7,598 bases of DNA from Thermoflexus hugenholtzii JAD2 (GTDB lineage: Bacteria > Chloroflexota > Dehalococcoidia > UBA2979): contig CAMDBZ010000082.1 in assembly GCA_945889565.1 (NCBI GenBank), positions 1 to 7,598 of the forward strand, in the 5' to 3' direction. The notes beneath the pieces were generated by a model. It was not told the origin of the DNA and did not search any database. It worked only from the letters and a program-made list of their open reading frames with translations. Position numbers and translations under genes: made by a program. Every line of letters begins with the position of its first letter. The first letter of the stretch is position 1. Below are positions 5,639 through 7,598 of the stretch, piece after piece.

Positions 5639-6904
5639 GTGCCTGAGCTCGTGACGTTCGCGAACGGGCTGCGCGTGGTGGTGGTGCCGATGCCGCACGC
5701 GCGCTCGGTGGCGCTGTCCATGTACGTGAGCGCGGGCTCGCGGTTCGAGACGGCGGCGGACGCGGGGCTGTCGCACTTCGTGGAGCACCTGTGCTTCAAG
5801 GGCACGGAGCGGCGGCCGCGGCCGAAGGACGTGGCGATCGAGATCGACGCGATGGGCGGGTCGATCAACGCGGCGACGGAGCGCGAGTACACGGTGTACT
5901 ACGCGAAGGTGACGCCGGAGCACGCGGGGCGCGCGCTCGACATCCTGGGGGACATGGTGCGCCGCTCGCTGTTCGTGCCGGGCGAGGTGGAGCGCGAGCG
6001 TGGCGTGATCCTCGAGGAGCTGGCGGCCGTGGAGGATGCGCCGGACGAGCACGTGGGCGTGCTGCTGGACGGGCTGCTGTGGCCGGGCCAGGCGCACGGG
6101 CGCGACATCGCGGGGACGCCGGAAACGGTAGCGGCGATCGGGCGCGATCGGCTGTACGACTACTATCGCGCGCAGCACGTGGCGAACGGGGTGGTGGTGG
6201 CGATCGCGGGGGCGATCGAGGAGCGCGCGGCGCTGGCGCTGGTGCAGGCGCAGCTGGGCGACTGGGCGCCGGGCACACCGTCGACGTGGGCGCCGAACAC
6301 GCCGGGGGCGGGCCCGCGGGTGCAGGTGCTGGCGAAGGACACGGAGCAGACGCACCTGGCGCTGGGCCTGCCGGCGACGGGCGCGCGCGACGCCGACCGC
6401 TACCCGCTCGGGCTGCTGTCGGTGGTGGTGGGCGAGGGCATGTCGTCGCGGCTGTTCCTGCGGCTGCGGGAGGAGCTGGGGCTGTGTTACGACGTGCGCA
6501 GCCAGCTGACGCAGCTGCTGGATACGGGCGCCTTCGCGGTCTCGGCGGGCGTGGACACGGAGCGCGCGGCGGAGGCGATCGGCGAGATCGGGCGCGAGCT
6601 GGCGCGCGCGCGCGAGCCGGTCGGCGCCGCGGAGCTCGAGCGGGCGAAGGGGCTCGTGTCGTCACGCATCCAGCTGTATATGGAGGACACGCAGTCGGTG
6701 GCGGGCTGGTACGGCTCGCGCGCGATCCGCGGGTTGCCGCTGGACGCGCCTGAGCACGTGATCGGCTGCTTCGAGCGCGTGAGCATCGACGATGTGTCGC
6801 GCGTGGCGAACGCGGTGCTGCGCGACGATCAGCTGCACGTGGCGGCGATCGGCCCGTTCGACGACGATGCGGCGCTGCGCGAGCGCGCGACGCTCGCGTG
6901 CTGA
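5639..6904 (+). CDS. M16 family zinc metallopeptidase (mitochondrial-processing-peptidase-like)
   Basis: M16 enzymes are inverted-zincin peptidases that cut peptides inside a closed two-domain chamber. The 421-residue length is that of the single-chain bacterial group related to MPP-beta. The zinc site is complete: H46-F-V-E49-H50 (SHFVEHLCFKGT), and 76 residues on E127 in GVILEEL, the exact HxxEH-x76-E spacing of the family. Other family marks are GGSINAATERE at 73-83 with YTVYYAKV, YYRAQHVANGVVVAIAG at 175-191, and in the second domain GMSSRLFLRLREELGLCYD at 267-285, which holds the Arg/Tyr pair (R277 region and Y284) that contacts substrate. There is no signal peptide, so it is probably cytosolic. 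It has its own promoter and a strong ribosome site, and is followed 13 bases later by a small Nudix-like gene. The physiological substrate is unknown. Confidence 0.95.
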   Translation: MPELVTFANGLRVVVVPMPHARSVALSMYVSAGSRFETAADAGLSHFVEHLCFKGTERRPRPKDVAIEIDAMGGSINAATEREYTVYYAKVTPEHAGRALDILGDMVRRSLFVPGEVERERGVILEELAAVEDAPDEHVGVLLDGLLWPGQAHGRDIAGTPETVAAIGRDRLYDYYRAQHVANGVVVAIAGAIEERAALALVQAQLGDWAPGTPSTWAPNTPGAGPRVQVLAKDTEQTHLALGLPATGARDADRYPLGLLSVVVGEGMSSRLFLRLREELGLCYDVRSQLTQLLDTGAFAVSAGVDTERAAEAIGEIGRELARAREPVGAAELERAKGLVSSRIQLYMEDTQSVAGWYGSRAIRGLPLDAPEHVIGCFERVSIDDVSRVANAVLRDDQLHVAAIGPFDDDAALRERATLAC

Positions 6905-6917
6905 CGCTGACTTCGTG

Positions 6918-7376
6918 ATGGGCGGCGGGCTGGTGACAGACGCCGCGGGCGCGCGGGCGGCGGAGCGGCTGCTGGTGGTGCCGGTGTTGCCGCCGGCGGC
7001 GGGATCGACGGAGCCGCGCTACGTGCTGGTGCGCTGGCCGGACTGGCCGCACGCGGCGATGCTGCCGCTGGCGCTGGCGGGCGCGGACGACGCGCTGGAC
7101 GATGCGGTGGCGACGCTGCTGCGCAGCCGCTTGCAGCTCGACGCGGCCGGACCCGCGACGCTGGCCGCCGAGCGCGTGCCGGTGCGGCTGGCGCAACCGC
7201 GCATCGGCGTGCACGGGCCGGGCTGGCTGCGCGGGGTGCGCGCGCCCGCCTCAGGCGACCCGCAGCCGGACGCGCTGCTCGATGGCTACGTGGCGCTGCC
7301 GCTGGCGGAGGCGCTGGCCGCGCTGTCGACGGATGTGGAACGCGCGGTGCTGCGGTCGGTGGGTCAGTTGCCGTGA
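6918..7376 (+). CDS. Small protein resembling a Nudix domain with a degenerate catalytic box
   Basis: I do not recognise a named family. From ATG 6918 the product is 152 residues, rich in Ala and Leu, with no membrane segment and no cysteine. The order of strands resembles a Nudix fold: RLLVVPVLPP (17-26), then PRYVLVRWPDWPHAAMLPLA (33-52), then a helix at 55-75. That helix has the Nudix box spacing G55-x5-D61-x7-R69, but the metal-binding core RExxEE is RSRLQL, so hydrolysis by the classical mechanism is unlikely. The GVHGPGWLRGVRAP strand (97-110) and the DGYVALPLAEALAALS segment (122-137) suit the last strand and closing helix of such domains. There is no Shine-Dalgarno; GTG 6915 is an equal alternative. 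It starts 13 bases after the M16 peptidase stop and is probably translated by re-initiation. High GC at third positions, like the neighbours, supports a real gene. Confidence 0.6.
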   Translation: MGGGLVTDAAGARAAERLLVVPVLPPAAGSTEPRYVLVRWPDWPHAAMLPLALAGADDALDDAVATLLRSRLQLDAAGPATLAAERVPVRLAQPRIGVHGPGWLRGVRAPASGDPQPDALLDGYVALPLAEALAALSTDVERAVLRSVGQLP

Positions 7377-7396
7377 GTCACTCGCCGTGACGGGCA
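7369..7396 (+). terminator. Possible stem-loop at the end of the peptidase unit
   Basis: GTCAC (7377-7381) pairs with GTGAC (7387-7391) around a five-base loop, with outer TGCC/GGCA arms and an asymmetric internal loop. It overlaps the stop of the Nudix-like gene. There is no T-run, so intrinsic termination is only weakly supported. Confidence 0.25.
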
Positions 7397-7598
7397 CGGG
7401 CTGAGCGGCGCTCGCTTCACAGGGGACTGGATGCGCGCTCGCGTGGCACCGAACGCATGACAGGCCTGCGCAGGCTGGCGAACGCGCGACGACGGGGTGC
7501 TGGTATCGCGCGTGGCGGCGACCTCGCTGCGAGTCGACGCGACGAGGGTGCCGTTGCGCTGACGCTCGTTGTATTGCTCGACTTGGAAACCAGTGAGG
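7377..7598. other. Terminal 222 bases with no supported gene
   Basis: This stretch has a more mixed base use than the rest of the window. It contains a 12-base perfect palindrome at 7464-7475 (GCCTGCGCAGGC). A plus-strand frame from ATG 7457 is open to the window edge (47 codons), and a minus-strand frame is open from the edge to a TGA at 7366-7364. Neither translation resembles a known family, and I cannot choose between them. No tRNA or other RNA gene is apparent. Confidence 0.4.

Noticed and set aside
6601..6614. Alternating CG run (possible Z-DNA)
   Set aside because: It encodes Ala-Arg repeats within the M16 frame and similar runs occur throughout the window.
5865..7214. Minus-strand open frame of about 449 codons opposite the M16 gene
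   Set aside because: It is Arg/Ala/Pro low-complexity shadow. The M16 frame on the plus strand has the exact zinc-site spacing.
7464..7475. Perfect 12-base palindrome as an attachment site or operator
   Set aside because: There is no flanking integrase, repeat or promoter, and such palindromes are expected in DNA of this composition.
1..7598. CRISPR array, tRNA, rRNA or insertion sequence
   Set aside because: I saw no regularly spaced repeats, cloverleaf structure, rRNA signature or transposase motif on either strand.

Overview
The window is a stretch of a very GC-rich bacterial chromosome, with almost every third codon position G or C and frequent GTG starts. It has dense housekeeping-type genes and no sign of phage or insertion sequences. 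Gene content and protein style fit a Chloroflexota-like lineage (Thermomicrobia, Dehalococcoidia or relatives) or a deep actinobacterial relative. These include an MutY-type glycosylase with a short C-terminal winged-helix-like tail, an SPFH protein, a single-domain M16 peptidase, and DNA polymerase III delta' with a zinc-finger insert. The assignment is an inference from style, not from a search.

Layout. The left third is transcribed leftward: lysA (diaminopimelate decarboxylase, 2406 to 1054) overlaps by 11 bases the start of holB (DNA polymerase III delta' subunit, from 1064 leftward and off the window edge). A 293-base divergent intergenic region (2407-2699) holds a good extended -10 element for the lysA side. 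Everything to the right is transcribed rightward: an SPFH/prohibitin-family membrane protein (2700-3683), a MutY-like HhH-GPD glycosylase (3695-4660), and a metallo-beta-lactamase-fold hydrolase (4700-5356). A 282-base gap (5357-5638) follows, with palindromic repeat DNA and a promoter candidate. After it come an M16 zinc peptidase (5639-6904) and a small protein resembling a Nudix domain with a destroyed catalytic box (6918-7376). The last 222 bases hold no gene I can support.

How the genes relate. lysA and holB form a translationally coupled pair, although one acts in lysine synthesis and the other in replication. The SPFH, glycosylase and MBL genes are closely packed and probably co-transcribed. 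The M16 peptidase and the Nudix-like gene form a second rightward unit with their own promoter.

The most interesting point is the MutY-like glycosylase. The position that should carry the catalytic glutamate (E. coli Glu37) is alanine, the tyrosine pair of the GYY motif is YP, and the iron-sulfur loop is one residue short, while the catalytic aspartate and the HhH motif are intact. I saw no clearly new defence or mobile system in this window.
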